Shown in pieces: positions 1-9,839 of a stretch of 64,000 bases of DNA. Below the pieces are notes generated by a model. The model searched no databases and had not been told where the DNA came from. It worked only from the letters and a program-made list of their open reading frames with translations. This stretch comes from Protopterus annectens (Eukaryota > Chordata > Ceratodontiformes > Protopteridae). The stretch spans positions 1,615,751,301-1,615,815,300 of the forward strand of contig NC_056725.1 in NCBI RefSeq assembly GCF_019279795.1. Reading direction: 5' to 3'. Position 1 is the stretch's first letter, and the number at the start of each line of letters is the position of its first letter. Position numbers and translations under genes: made by a program.

Positions 1-1765
1 GCATTTACACCCTTTCCAACAATTTCCAAGGTACTTCTAAAAATTCAGAAAGAATTACCAAAGATCACTGTGGTAATTCTCTTTTGGCCTGTTAAGACCC
101 AAGCAAAGTTACTTCTCCCTTTTAATGGAATTGGCCAAGGGCAATTACCAAAAGCTTACTCACAGATTTGATCTGCTCATACAGCATCAGGGGTGAATGG
201 AACACCCCATCTTAGAGAAATTGCAACTGATAGCCTGGATGAATGTATTTTGATACATTTTAGCACTTGTTCCATGAGGATATGCAGCAGGTATGTAAGG
301 AGGCAATAAAGCCTGTAACTATAAAACCTTAACATTTATAAGTGGTGGTGCCTACCCAATAACTAAGATTCAAAAAGTTTTTTGATTCCCCCCTGGTTTT
401 GAAATATTTGTGTGAGCCACTTAGAGATGGTTTGTCATATGTTTCTATCAAAGTGCATCTTGTGCACATCTCAGCTTGTTTGCCCATGGATCTCTCTCTT
501 TCATTTCTTGCTGTTGTCAAACAGTTTATGAAAGGAGTGTTTCATGTGAGACCCCCTGGAAAGCAAATTTATCCTACCTTGGATCTCAGTTTTGTTCTTG
601 AAAAATTGACCTTACCTCTCACTGAACCTGCCTCTCAGGCTGACTTATGGTTCTTTACTTGGAAGACTGTTTAGTCATTGCTCTGATGTTTGCAAGGTGA
701 GTTTGTGAGCTGTAAGCTCTCATGATGGGTTAAAACTTTCTGATTTTTCACAAGGACAGGGTTGTATTACACACTAATCCATCATTCATAGCTAAAGTTG
801 TTTCTGAATGTACCTTAAATCAAGCCATCATTTTCTCAGTGTATGGTCCTGATTTAAAAAAAAATCAAGGGAGAAAAGATTCCGCTTACTTAGTGAAAAT
901 CAAGGGAGAAACGATTCCGCTTACTTAGTGAAATGCAATGGAGAAAAGATTCCGCTTACTTAGTGAAAAGCAAGGGAGAAAAGATTCCGCTTACTTAGTG
1001 AAAAGCAAGGGAGAAAAGATTCCGCTTACTTAGTGAAAATCAAGGGAGAAACGATTCCACTTACTTAGTGAAAAGCAAGGGAGAAAAGATTCCGCTTACT
1101 TAGTGAAAATCAAGGGAGAAACGATTCCGCTTACTTAGTGAAAAGCAAGGGAGAAAAGATTCCGCTTACTTAGTGAAAAGCAAGGGAGAAAAGATTCCGC
1201 TTACTTAGTGAAAAGCAAGGGAGAAAAGATTCCGCTTACTTAGTGAAAAGCAAGGGAGAAAAGATTCCGCTTACTTAGTGAAAAGCAAGGGAGAAAAGAT
1301 TCCGCTTACTTAGTGAAAAGCAAGGGAGAAAAGATTCCGCTTACTTAGTGAAAAGCAAGGGAGAAAAGATTCCGCTTACTTAGTGAAAAGCAAGGGAGAA
1401 AAGATTCCGCTTACTTAGTGAAAAGCAAGGGAGAAAAGATTCCGCTTACTTAGTAAAAAGCAAGGGAGAAAAAATTCTGCTTACTTAGTGAAAAGCAAGG
1501 GAGAAAAGATTCAGCTTACTTAGTGAAAAGCAAGGGAGAAAAGATTCAGCATACCTTGGATGTGCACAGGCAGCTCAGATACTACTTTGTCAGAACAATA
1601 TCCTTTTGAAGGCTATACAGCTGTCTGTCTCCTACAAAGGGGCTACAGAAGTTCAGTCTGTCTCTAGCAAACTAATGCACCATGGTTGTCCTCTGTTATT
1701 GTTGTCTGTTACTCCCACAGTGGTAAATCTCTTCCAGACTAGGTTAAGGATCACTTGACTCTTTG
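1..1765 (+). pseudogene. DIRS-type pol tail and tyrosine recombinase remnant (DIRS-C)
   Basis: Conceptual translation of about 1-130 gives a stretch like FPTISKVLLKIQKEL. This corresponds to the region after RNase H in DIRS pol (LLPRVIQKAL in DIRS-A at about 35.95 kb). From 399 the frame reads LSYVSIKVHLVHISA and FMKGVFHVRPP, which aligns with the N-terminal part of the DIRS-A recombinase (SVSTLKVQLAAISN, FLRGAWLLRPP). It continues past stops through FHKDRV and NPSFIAKV to about 855. After the minisatellite, TLDVHRQLRYYFVRT (about 1550-1595) and YSHSGKSLPD (about 1712-1741) match later recombinase segments. In living DIRS elements this enzyme integrates circular double-stranded DNA. Here stops, frameshifts and the repeat expansion make it dead. 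The window edge cuts its 5' end. DIRS origin is well supported; the subfamily is not. Confidence 0.75.
866..1553 (+). repeat. 35-bp minisatellite, about 19.6 copies
   Basis: The unit caagggagaaaagattccgc, followed by ttacttagtgaaaag, repeats head to tail with a strict 35-bp period. Copies start at 866, 901, 936 and so on to 1531. Most are identical or differ at one or two sites. The outermost copies are the most diverged (fused aaaatc at the start, a ttcagc variant at the end), as expected for internal expansion. It lies inside the DIRS-C recombinase remnant. Thirty-five is not a multiple of three, so each unit shifts the frame. There are no unique spacers. Confidence 0.97.
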
Positions 1766-2171
1766 ATGACAAATTGGGAAGAGGTGGACTCTAGAAGCAT
1801 TCTAGAATCAGCAATTTTTTTCCCAGGGATGGTTTTAGCATTTTGGGGACCCCCAAGGACACTTTGAGTTTAAATATCACCCTTTCACTGCCACCCATCC
1901 TAAGCAACTTTTTAGTTCATGCTGCCAGAAGTAGTTTGCACAGACAAAACTGTAACTACAATTCTCTTATATTAACAAAGGCATGTGTACCACTCTTTGT
2001 TTGCACATCTCACAGTGGGGCAATCACAGTTACTGGCATTTAGTTGCAACAGTGATACATTACAACAACACTATGTACAGAAATAGACTTAGGTGAAATG
2101 ATGCCCTAGTTACTACCAACTGTTTCACCCCATCCCAACACACACATGTACATCCTCCAGTGCTCCCTTTT
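1766..2171. other. unassigned sequence
   Basis: There is no convincing reading frame or repeat. A 66-codon frame at 1843-2043 has no recognisable domain. This may be the decayed 3' end of DIRS-C. Confidence 0.4.
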
Positions 2172-2636
2172 GTTGCCAGATTTCTGACTGGCCAGGTAGG
2201 GACAAAAAAAAAAAAAAAAAAAAAAAAAAAGGTCTTTCACGTTAAATGAAGACCAAAAAAAAAAAAAGGTCTGTCTTTAAACACGGAGCTTACTTGTGTT
2301 TAATGCAGAACATCAGGCAGTTCCACATTAAACACAAGTAGCTCAGTGTTTAGTGATTTTTGATTGGCCAGTATGCCGGTATATGCGCCAATCAAAAAAT
2401 CGCAAAACGAAGCTACTTATGTTTAATACGGAACTGCCTGATGTTCTGCAATAAACACAAGTAGCTCTTTGTTTAGCGATTTTTGATTGGCCCGTATGCC
2501 AGTATACAGGCCAATAAAAAAAAAAAAAAAAAAAAAAACGGAGGCTGTTTCGCCGGGATTTAAACCGGCAGTGCAGGACTTGGGATCGGGCTGCTGATCC
2601 CGGGACAATCCCGCTCAAATAGGGACATCTGGCAAC
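2172..2636. mobile_element. non-autonomous foldback element, MITE-like
   Basis: The stretch begins gttgccagat and ends with the complement atctggcaac, a 10-bp terminal inverted repeat. Inside are two poly-A tracts and a long near-palindrome: 2285-2344 pairs with 2409-2467, arms of about 58 bp with few mismatches. The centre of that palindrome also folds (ttttgattggc against gccaatcaaaa). A direct copy of the inner hairpin follows at about 2460-2520. No transposase is encoded. Superfamily and target-site duplication are not clear, so the outer boundaries are tentative. Confidence 0.5.
2285..2467. repeat. long imperfect palindrome inside the foldback element
   Basis: The left arm contains gcagaacatcaggcagttcc (2305-2324) and the right arm contains ggaactgcctgatgttctgc (2430-2449), an exact 20-bp complement. 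Pairing extends on both sides through aaacacaagtagctc and its complement. The loop is itself a smaller hairpin, so single strands could fold into a two-tier structure. Confidence 0.85.
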
Positions 2637-3887
2637 CCTTCCCCCATACCAATCTCCCCACACTGTGTACATTATATTTTTCATCCTTTTCTCACACGTT
2701 GCTTTACTCTTCAGTTTTTTCAAGAAGCCATGGCTTGCTATATTCTCTAAACTGCATTTTAAAGTTTTTTTTTCTTTTACATAACCTTTTCATTCCGTGA
2801 TGGCTTAAACAGAAATTATGATTAAGGGAAAAAAAAATCAGTGTGTTGCTGTTCAGCTTTAGTTTTTCTTGCATCCTTTCAAGACACCTTTCCTGAGCAA
2901 GACAGCACAGTAATAACCATTTAGGAAATATCTCAATTAAGCCAGGGTCCCCAGAAGTCAGGGGTTAATAGATGTCTGGAATGCATTTTACAGCATTTTC
3001 ATAAACTTTTAATCCAATGGCTGGCCTGAACTAAAACATCAGAATTTCAAGGAATATGTAAGTTATGCTCAGGGCTTAATGTTCAAAGCAGACAAAACAG
3101 TAGTTCACAATACACTAACATGCAAATTGTTGTGAGGATATACAAATTCTGCCTGCCTCCCCCCCTCCCCCCCAAAAAAGACAGTCACTGCCTGTGCATC
3201 TCCCTAGTATTAGATTGGGATGAAAGCAGAGGTTCAGAAGTACATGCTTATGTATTTCAAGTGACTGCTGTCATACAGATACATAGCATGCCTCTTCATT
3301 CCTCACAACTACCCTCCAAAGGCAGCCATGTGTATATGTGCCTAATGTGTGGTTGCCAGGAAAATGAAAAAAAAATAATGATTACAGTAATGTATTCCAC
3401 TTTGTTGCTTCTAAACGGTACACTGACCCCACACATGCTATAGTAACCTTTTTTGTACACCTCTGAGGTCTGCGAGAAAAGTAAAAGAAACAATGATGAC
3501 ACTGTCCCCAGCCCCAAACACAAGCTATAATGACCTCCTCTACACATTTCTAAGGTTTGAGTCTGATGAAAATTAAAGAAGTAAAGCTCACACCACTCCA
3601 CCCCCCTCACAACCTGCAGCAACCATTAGTACACACCCCTGAGCAAGGATGGTTCTAGAATAGGTGCAACTGAGGGCAGAGGCCACCACTAAGTCCATGT
3701 CAGTTATAGAGCCTGGGGTGTGTGTGACTTCTAGAAACTATAAATGTCTGAATGTTCTGTGTTGTATTTTTATGCCTTACATTTGAAATGTAATTATTTG
3801 TCTACTGCAGTTTTTACTGCTATGCAGAATAGTTAAGTATGTGCCTGGCATTACTGTGTGTATGTGCACAGATAAAAATCAGAGATA

Positions 3888-3890
<3 letters not shown>
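2637..3890. other. unassigned sequence
   Basis: Short overlapping frames at 3120-3443 (+) and 3296-3622 (-) have no recognisable domain. I see no LTR, TIR or RNA gene. The stretch is AT-rich with short C-runs near 3155-3175. Confidence 0.4.

Positions 3891-3961
<71 letters not shown>
3891..3961. repeat. (CA)n microsatellite
   Basis: An uninterrupted CA dinucleotide run of about 35 units. The open frames that cross it in several phases (poly-TH and poly-VC) are artefacts of the repeat. Confidence 0.98.
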
Positions 3962-3964
<3 letters not shown>

Positions 3965-4879
3965 CCTTCATGGAAACTGGAGGAATTCCATTTCACCTGT
4001 TGCATGTTTTTGAGGTGCTGGGATTAACTAGAGCACGTGGATAGATGCAAACACAGATAGGGATGGCATGGGTGCTCTACATAGTAAAATGTTACAGCCA
4101 AGCACTCAAGAGCAAAGCACTGTGAAATGGCAATGCTATTCACTGCACTTCTGTGCATCATCTTTCTGCCTATCTGCCAAAGATAGCCACCTATCATGTG
4201 TAATATCTATGTTTGTGATGGTAAGTGAAAAAAATATGGCCAGCTTGTTACTCTTAAATGCACTGCAAACATGCTTCCCCACACACAAGAGCAATGATAA
4301 TGCTGATGTTGTTTGTGCTACAAAATCAAAATAAAATATAACTAGCTTGGTATTCTTGCACTGCAACATGCAACATGCAAAACAGACAGACAGACACATG
4401 CACACACAACCACACACACACATACATATTTTGCACTGATTTCAGCAAACAGCAATGACCAAGAATAAAAAGGTATGTCCTGGGTTTGCGACCATGTGCC
4501 TGCTGAGCAAGTAAAGAAGGATGTAAGGGGTGGCCCTTGGTCATTGAAGTTAGAGGAAAGGGAATGTTTGTAGCAGCTGAAACGCAATGCTTGTGTTCAT
4601 CCTGGTTTGAACGATTACAGTAATTTAAAATGTATTTTAAAACTAAAATCACTTGACAGGTGATTTTTTTGTACATAATTAATTTTATGTACATTCATAT
4701 ACAGTTTATTTTTCTTGCATACATATGCAGGTATGTTTTCTGTTGTTCTTATATATTTTTTAACATAGACTCCCTTTGAAGGGGCTGTTCTTTACAGTTG
4801 ATTGTGGCTGTTTTTGTACATGGCTTTGTGTGGATTTACAAATTGGCATATATACCTTTAAAACTTAACAGTATGTAGG
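3962..4879. other. unassigned sequence with a short impure CA-rich tract
   Basis: An impure CA/GA-rich stretch lies at about 4380-4430. Frames of 80-122 codons on both strands overlap one another and carry no motif. The last part may belong to the PLE whose 3' tail follows, but no PLE coding sequence is recognisable here. Confidence 0.4.
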
Positions 4880-5030
4880 TTCAGAGGAAAGGATGTGATG
4901 TCATTGTACTAGTTTTATTTAATGAAACAAGTATTCTTTGTCTGAAGAAGTTCACATATTTTGTGAATGAAGGCACTAATGAAATAAATATTTAAAGGTT
5001 CTACTGGTGTCTTCTTTTTAGCCATCTGGC
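4880..5030 (+). mobile_element. PLE 3' tail (Penelope-like), 5'-truncated
   Basis: The block ctgaagaag at 4942-4950 is followed by an inverted repeat (ttcaca at 4951-4956 with tgtgaa at 4962-4967) and then tgaaggcac. The other PLE 3' ends in the window have the same order: 12567-12606, 23103-23135, and on the minus strand 60743-60705. No PLE coding sequence is attached, so this is a short 3' remnant. The assignment rests on structure and short motifs only. Confidence 0.5.
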
Positions 5031-5039
5031 TTGAATTAC

Positions 5040-5660
5040 AGTTGTGTACCTAACCAGGCATATCCAACAATTGGAATCTCTACAGAGGTTCCTCTCTAAA
5101 ATAATACAAGGCTTAAGTAAAATGTCCTATGCAGACCGCCTCAAGCTTCAGTCCCTATATTCTGTCTCCTACTGGCTTTTGAGGGGATAGCTATGCCTGA
5201 CATACAGGGCATTGTCAGACCCCATTCTGATGGACCTCCTGCATATCTGCAAAACAAACAGCACCAGAATTACCTGTTCTAAAGGCTTAAACCTTGCCTG
5301 TGATATAAATAGGACCTGCTGGAGAGACAGGTATGTATCCCAGAGATCACCCTGTCTCTGGAACAGGCTCCCCATGCATGTGAAGCAGTGTTCCTCCCTA
5401 ACCCAATTCAACTGCAACTTGAACAACTGGATGGGAAACAGGACATTTATCTCTGGTTTGGCACCTATGTCTCTAATGGACACAGGCAACCTGTAAATGA
5501 TTCATATCCCAAGCCCAAGCTTGTAAATGTGTCATCTCCCAAGCCCCTGCTTACACTTATCAAGGGTATTAGAACTTGTCAGAGATTTAGGATGCATGCA
5601 TAGGCTTAAACGGCCCTTGTGGTCATTAGCCTAGTAAACACCTATGAACCTAAGCTTCAT
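5040..5660 (+). pseudogene. CR1-like LINE, RT C-terminal end and 3' UTR
   Basis: Reading across one stop, about 5060-5490 gives LESLQRFLSKIIQGL, MSYADRLKLQSLYS, then WRDRYVSQRSPCLWNRLP and FNCNLNNWM. This is the C-terminal part of CR1/jockey-type LINE ORF2: the QRRATK-like and YEERL-like region, then the FS.RV...WN.LP motif and a final D/N-rich segment. It lies downstream of the polymerase core, which is absent, so the copy is 5'-truncated as is typical of LINEs. The 3' end (5601-5656) reads taggcttaaa, later gcctagta, then cctatgaacc. It is shared with the tail of the SINE at 50393-50536. Reading-frame breaks make it non-functional. Confidence 0.65.
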
Positions 5661-5689
5661 TGTCTTGGGACTGTACTTTTAGTTTACAT

Positions 5690-6960
5690 CTTTTCCTCTC
5701 AGTCTTTCCACAGCTTTAAGAGTTTTAAATAAGTGCCTTGTTTTATCTGTAGCTTTTTGCAAACTTCAAGACATTCACATGTTCCCCTATTTGGATTTCC
5801 TCATTTCAGCCCCCTCTGTCCAAGACATCCTAGCAGCTTTTCAATTCAGTATTCATCTTTTCTGCAGCCTGGGTTTTAAAATAACCTTTAAAATTCTTGT
5901 TTAAACCCCCTCTCATGAGACAGTGTTTCTAAGGTGCCTCCTAGGCACTTCCCTGTCCACTGCTTTCATTCCTCTGGACAAAGTATTTTCTTTCCAGCTT
6001 AATTTCTTGAATCTTTCCCAATAAAACATGCCCAAAACTACAGTTACCCAAAATTCTGTATTACATGGGTTTATCCATTCTAATGCTAACACTTGCCAAA
6101 TTCCATGTGTGAAAAACACAGTAGGACCTCAAATCAGTCTGGGTCCTGCATCTTCATCCTTATGTTTTACAATCCCAATGCTCAATTTCATCAAGCATGA
6201 ACTCCTAAGGTGGGTCATTCAGATTATATTAAATCCTGGCATTCCTCCCCCCCCTTCTGCCCAGTTGGTCACAAAAGACACGTTGCACTTTGCATGGAGA
6301 TCAGTCTCTCAGGGCATCAAGGTTCAGGGCATTTGGGAGCCCTATTTCAGGAAAAAGCATAAACATCTCAAGGAGGTAATGACTCTTATAAAAGCTAATT
6401 TCTGAAACAGCCCTGCACCCCTGTTAGTAATAACAAACAACACAACAGTACCACAGTGATCTGTTATATAAACAAATGGGGGGGGGCAATATAATACCCC
6501 CTTTCCAGGCTAGCCATGATAACCTAGGAGCTGGCAGTTTGGAACAATTTGACTCTACTGGCCACATATATCCTGTTTGCAGAACACAATGAACACTTTG
6601 AGCAGATCCAGGGTAGACCTTCACAAATGGATGCTGCACCCAGAGGTCTTCCAGGACATTGTATACCTTTGGGGAAGTCCCTTAATAGATCTCTTTGCCT
6701 TCTATCTCATCAGACAACTAAATCAGTTCTGTTCCAAGACATTGTGCAAAAAAGGCCTGGAAAACAGATGCGTTTTCATTTTGTTGGATGAGGATGCTCT
6801 TTCCTGCCTTTTCCTCCTTTCCTCTGATATCGAAAGTCCTTCTAAAAATCAAGATGGACTTGCTAAAATGCTTCTGGCCACCCCCCCTTTTGGCCCAGAC
6901 AGTATTGGTTCTCCTTTTTCATATATGTGGCTAGGAGTAAGTATCAAAAAAATTAATCAC
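5690..6960 (+). pseudogene. DIRS-type RT and RNase H remnant (DIRS-D)
   Basis: Conceptual translation starts with ALRVLNKCLVLSV and HMFPYLDFLIS. These correspond to APRVFTKC and FPYLDDWLL of the other DIRS copies, with the second Asp of the RT active-site box replaced by Phe. RNase H follows: IWEPYFRKKHKHLKEV (about 6330), then NNTTV where DNTTV/DNMSV is usual (first Asp to Asn), then MLHPEVFQDIVYLWG and IDLFAFYLI (about 6630-6710). The end (DGLAKMLLATPPFGP) covers the same pol region with which DIRS-C begins, so the two are separate elements. Numerous stops and frameshifts are present, and no recombinase remnant follows. Sequence details differ from DIRS-A and DIRS-B, so this is a different lineage. 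Confidence 0.65.
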
Positions 6961-7140
6961 ATTGGGAATCGACACATATAGAACAGGGGAGTGCTAATCT
7001 GCCCCAACATTGTATTAAAACATTTAAGACATAAATCACCATGCCATAGGAAAATGATGTGCATTGAATTTTAGTCTGAAAACATGCCACCTTAAACATT
7101 CAGTGGATTATTAAGCAATAATCCTTGGCTATGCATAGGT

Positions 7141-7232
7141 ATATCAAGATTTACCCATGGTTGGTGTGGTTTGATCATGAGGGCAAAGCCCAGGTGATTA
7201 AACAAAGCCAACTGTGGGTAAATCTTGATATT
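7141..7232. repeat. perfect-looking hairpin, about 35-bp arms
   Basis: atatcaagatttaccca at 7141 pairs with tgggtaaatcttgatatt ending at 7232, and the arms continue through ttggt and ggtttgatca. The loop is about 18 bases. It could be a short palindromic MITE or the collapsed TIRs of a deleted element. No flanking duplication is obvious. Confidence 0.75.
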
Positions 7233-7583
7233 CCCGCAAACAGGAGAGGATTAATGTTATTATGCAATGACATTATTTAAGAAAGAAATCTTACCTTTTC
7301 TAAATAAAGTCATTGTATTAAAAGACTCTAGTGCCCTTCCACCATCTTCTAGTAGTTTGGGGCACTTAACTGATGTACTGCACTTGCTGTGCCTTTAACA
7401 GCTCCACAGAAAGTTATTGTATTTTGTGCCTACCCCCCCCCCCGCACTAATCTTTGAGTACTGAAAATATTAAGTAAGTTGCTGTGGAACTGATTGTACA
7501 GATCCCAAAATAGAAAGCTGAGATATTTTTTTATTTTGTTTTTTTTTTTTTGTTTTGTTATTTTTTTTTTTAATATGTATACT
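7233..7583. other. unassigned sequence with C and T homopolymers
   Basis: C-run near 7433-7442 and T-rich tracts near 7525-7572. No gene is visible. Confidence 0.4.
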
Positions 7584-7964
7584 TTTGTAACCTGCTCAGT
7601 GGAGCAGACTATTAGTTTAAGATTTTTTAAAGCAGCTTGAATTCGCCACTTAGCAGCTTGGAAGAAATAAGCTAAACTGCTTTATAAAAAGACACCAGAT
7701 TCAATAAAGCCTATACTAAGTGTACACAATATGTATTCAAAAACATTCTTATCACTTTTTTTGTGCTTTCTAGTCTACACTTTGTGGTAAACTTTATGAA
7801 TCCCTGTCAATATTTAAAGCTGCAAGGACATCAGTAATTAAACTAAAATTAGGAGGAGGAAGGTGTGAATTATGTCTGTTTTGTCTGTGCACTCAAAATG
7901 GTATACACTTAGTGTAAGCGTTTTGAATCCCAGGGATAGTCTGCACCACTGAGCAGGTTACAAA
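7584..7964. mobile_element. short non-autonomous DNA transposon with terminal inverted repeats
   Basis: tttgtaacctgctcagtgg begins the left end at 7584. Its complement (ccactgagcaggttacaaa) closes the right end at 7946-7964, and pairing continues inward through gcagacta/tagtctgc with one extra mismatch. A second inner pair, actaagtgta (about 7714) with the complement near 7905, suggests longer subterminal repeats. The unit is about 381 bp with no coding capacity. The superfamily is not assigned. Confidence 0.7.
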
Positions 7965-8251
7965 GATTGTGTTAAGGTGCAGATTCCAACAGAGAAACAG
8001 GACACACAGCAACTTGACTTCTTTCTCTTGATATATACTGGATTTACAGTGGGCATGTGGTTGAGGTGTTCAATTAGCGTGCTCGCTTTTGAATAGTAAT
8101 GAGCACTTATTGTATAATTTTGTATAATAAAGGAAATTATTTAGAATACAAGTCTTTTTAAAACAGCCATCAATTCTTACTACCAATATAGCTTCATGGG
8201 TCTGATTGTTAAGTTTATGACCTACTGTCCTTTAAGAAACTTGACAAGAAA

Positions 8252-8254
<3 letters not shown>
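7965..8254. other. unassigned; possible tRNA-SINE head fragment at 8047-8090
   Basis: ggttgaggtgttcaatta at about 8061 resembles the A-box region of the SINE at 50393-50536 (agttgaggtgtttacctc). No B box or tail follows, so the fragment is weakly supported. Confidence 0.3.

Positions 8255-8324
<70 letters not shown>
8255..8324. repeat. (GT)n microsatellite
   Basis: A GT run of about 35 units, uninterrupted until tatacgcacatgcgcac. Confidence 0.98.
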
Positions 8325-8327
<3 letters not shown>

Positions 8328-8547
8328 CGCACATGCGCACATCCATGCATATGTGTGAATATTTGTGTGTTTATATTTTTGTAATCCAGGAATTCCATTA
8401 AGAAACAATACTGAAGATAAGTTTCATCTGAAATAAAAATTTTACTTAGATACATTTTAGATTGCCAAAACCTCTATAAATATATCTGCAATGTTTGGTG
8501 CACATTACAGGTTAATTTTACACTGCATGGATATTAAGTCCATAAAT

Positions 8548-8802
8548 TTGTTATATCAGCAGAAAAACTTAGTAAACACCTATTTTAGAAAAACTAAGTA
8601 AACACCTGTTTTAGAACAATGCTTAGAGTTATATTTGACTACGTCAGCTTAGAGGGCAATGGCTTACAGAACAGTATAATAATGAAGTATTTCCTGTATA
8701 ATGTCAGACAAATTTCTGAACTGCATTTTTGTCTCCTTGTACAAGAATAAAGGAACCTTAACTGAACCTTGGCTGCATTGATCTTTGATTTTTCCTTTGA
8801 CA
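8548..8802 (+). repeat. 5' LTR, truncated (3' 255 bp only)
   Basis: From ttgttatatcagcag to the terminal tttgaca, this is nearly identical to 20592-20820. It lacks the first 449 bp of the 3' LTR. It contains a 26-bp tandem duplication (aaaaactaagtaaacacctg and onward, starting near 8590) absent from the 3' LTR, which accounts for 255 versus 229 bp. A poly-A signal AATAAA lies at 8746-8751. The upstream flank shows no LTR similarity, so most of U3 has been lost. Confidence 0.88.
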
Positions 8803-8805
8803 ATT

Positions 8806-8823
8806 TGGTCCTTCATTGACCGG
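8806..8823 (+). other. retroviral primer-binding site candidate
   Basis: tggtccttcattgaccgg begins four bases after the LTR end, where a tRNA 3' CCA would pair with TGG. I could not match it cleanly to a known primer tRNA. Part (cattgaccgg) resembles the tRNA-Gly complement, but the spacing to TGG is wrong. Position supports the call; the primer is not identified. Confidence 0.55.
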
Positions 8824-8900
8824 AAACCTCTCGGTTATCCCGGATCAGACAGGCCTGATGGCTTGAATCCGTATGGAAGAAGTTACCGAAACGTTTCTTC

Positions 8901-8914
8901 TTGTTCGAAAAGAC
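8901..8914 (+). repeat. target-site duplication, left copy
   Basis: ttgttcgaaaagac recurs exactly at 12659-12672. The two copies bracket the PLE, and removing one copy with the PLE gives a continuous retroviral leader. Confidence 0.88.
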
Positions 8915-8978
8915 TGTTACTTCAGCGAACAAATCTGCAGTTCCATCTTCTACTCCTGTTCCTGTTTTACCGGCTGCC

Positions 8979-9839
8979 ATGGTTCAGACTTCGGACATGG
9001 TAAACGATGTTTCTAGCTTTAATATAAATAATTGGTTGGCTTACAACTTTACTTTTACACCACTAACTAATAATTTACCATTACGAGACCCAACCAGTGA
9101 TAGTGGCCAGTCTGACATTTCAGTTAACTTAAAAGTTTTCGACAATTTGCTTGTGAAACTTAGGAAGACTCAGCTGGAAATTTCTTATTTCCAGGAATGC
9201 CTTAAGCTTAAGATTGTCCCTAAAGGCTTAAGACACTTTCAGTACCCTACTGGTTTGGAGGCTAATTCACCATTTCACAGGGATCTACTTGCCTTATTTG
9301 ACTGTCAAATGTTGGAACTGCTTGATTTAATGATCAGACACTATTCCTTGTTGGTGGATAAGTTTAGTAAGCAGGTGCGTGATTTGGATGAAAGGGTTAG
9401 ACTGGGTGTTGAATTTTTTCGTTACAAATTTGAATATAATAGGATCTTTTTCAGTATTGATCAGTACTTAAATAAACTTAGGCACAACAAAGTTAAGAAG
9501 GTGGATAGAGACATTAAGGCATATAATGATGGAACAGCATACCCACGTCCATCTCCTGCTCAGGTTTGGCACGGTCCTACCTTTCTGGATCATCCTCCCA
9601 TAAATAAGAGAACTAATTTATCGGATAAAGTGGACGACCAGGTTATGGACAATCCCACTCCTACTGTTACCAACTCTGCAGACACTATTCAAACTGTACC
9701 GAGTAGGGGTGAGACGTCACAACATGACAATAGACTTGGTCATTATAATTTGAGATCCCATGACCCTAATTTTTTAGGAGCAAGACAAAAACAGCAGACA
9801 GGATATTACAATCAGAAGAAGAAACAGAAGTACATATAA
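8979..9839 (+). pseudogene. PLE N-terminal domain
   Basis: The first ATG after the insertion junction is at 8979. The open frame upstream reads through the junction and belongs to the retroviral leader. The product, about 286 residues, contains LRKTQLEISYFQECLKLKIV followed by PKGLRHFQ, which matches the PLE N-terminal signature in which an L/I-rich stretch precedes PKGLR. A helical, charge-rich middle (DKFSKQVRDLDERVRLG) and a basic tail (RQKQQTGYYNQKKKQKYI) follow. In the family this region precedes RT in one polyprotein. Here a stop at 9837-9839 separates it from the rest, and it may be either a natural ORF1 or a broken N terminus. Confidence 0.65.

Noticed and set aside
866..1553. CRISPR-like regular array
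   Set aside because: The 35-bp units abut with no unique spacers, and the context is a decayed eukaryotic retroelement. It is a minisatellite.
2343..2723. Minus-strand 126-codon frame with an internal repeat
   Set aside because: It is created by the duplicated hairpin and poly-A tract of the foldback element.
3820..4044. Open frames encoding poly-Thr-His or poly-Val-Cys
   Set aside because: They are translations of the (CA)n microsatellite in several phases. The same applies at 8196-8455 and 60205-60644.
8901..8978. Upstream extension of the first PLE frame through a TTG start
   Set aside because: 8901-8914 is the target-site duplication and belongs to the retroviral leader. The first PLE ATG is 8979.
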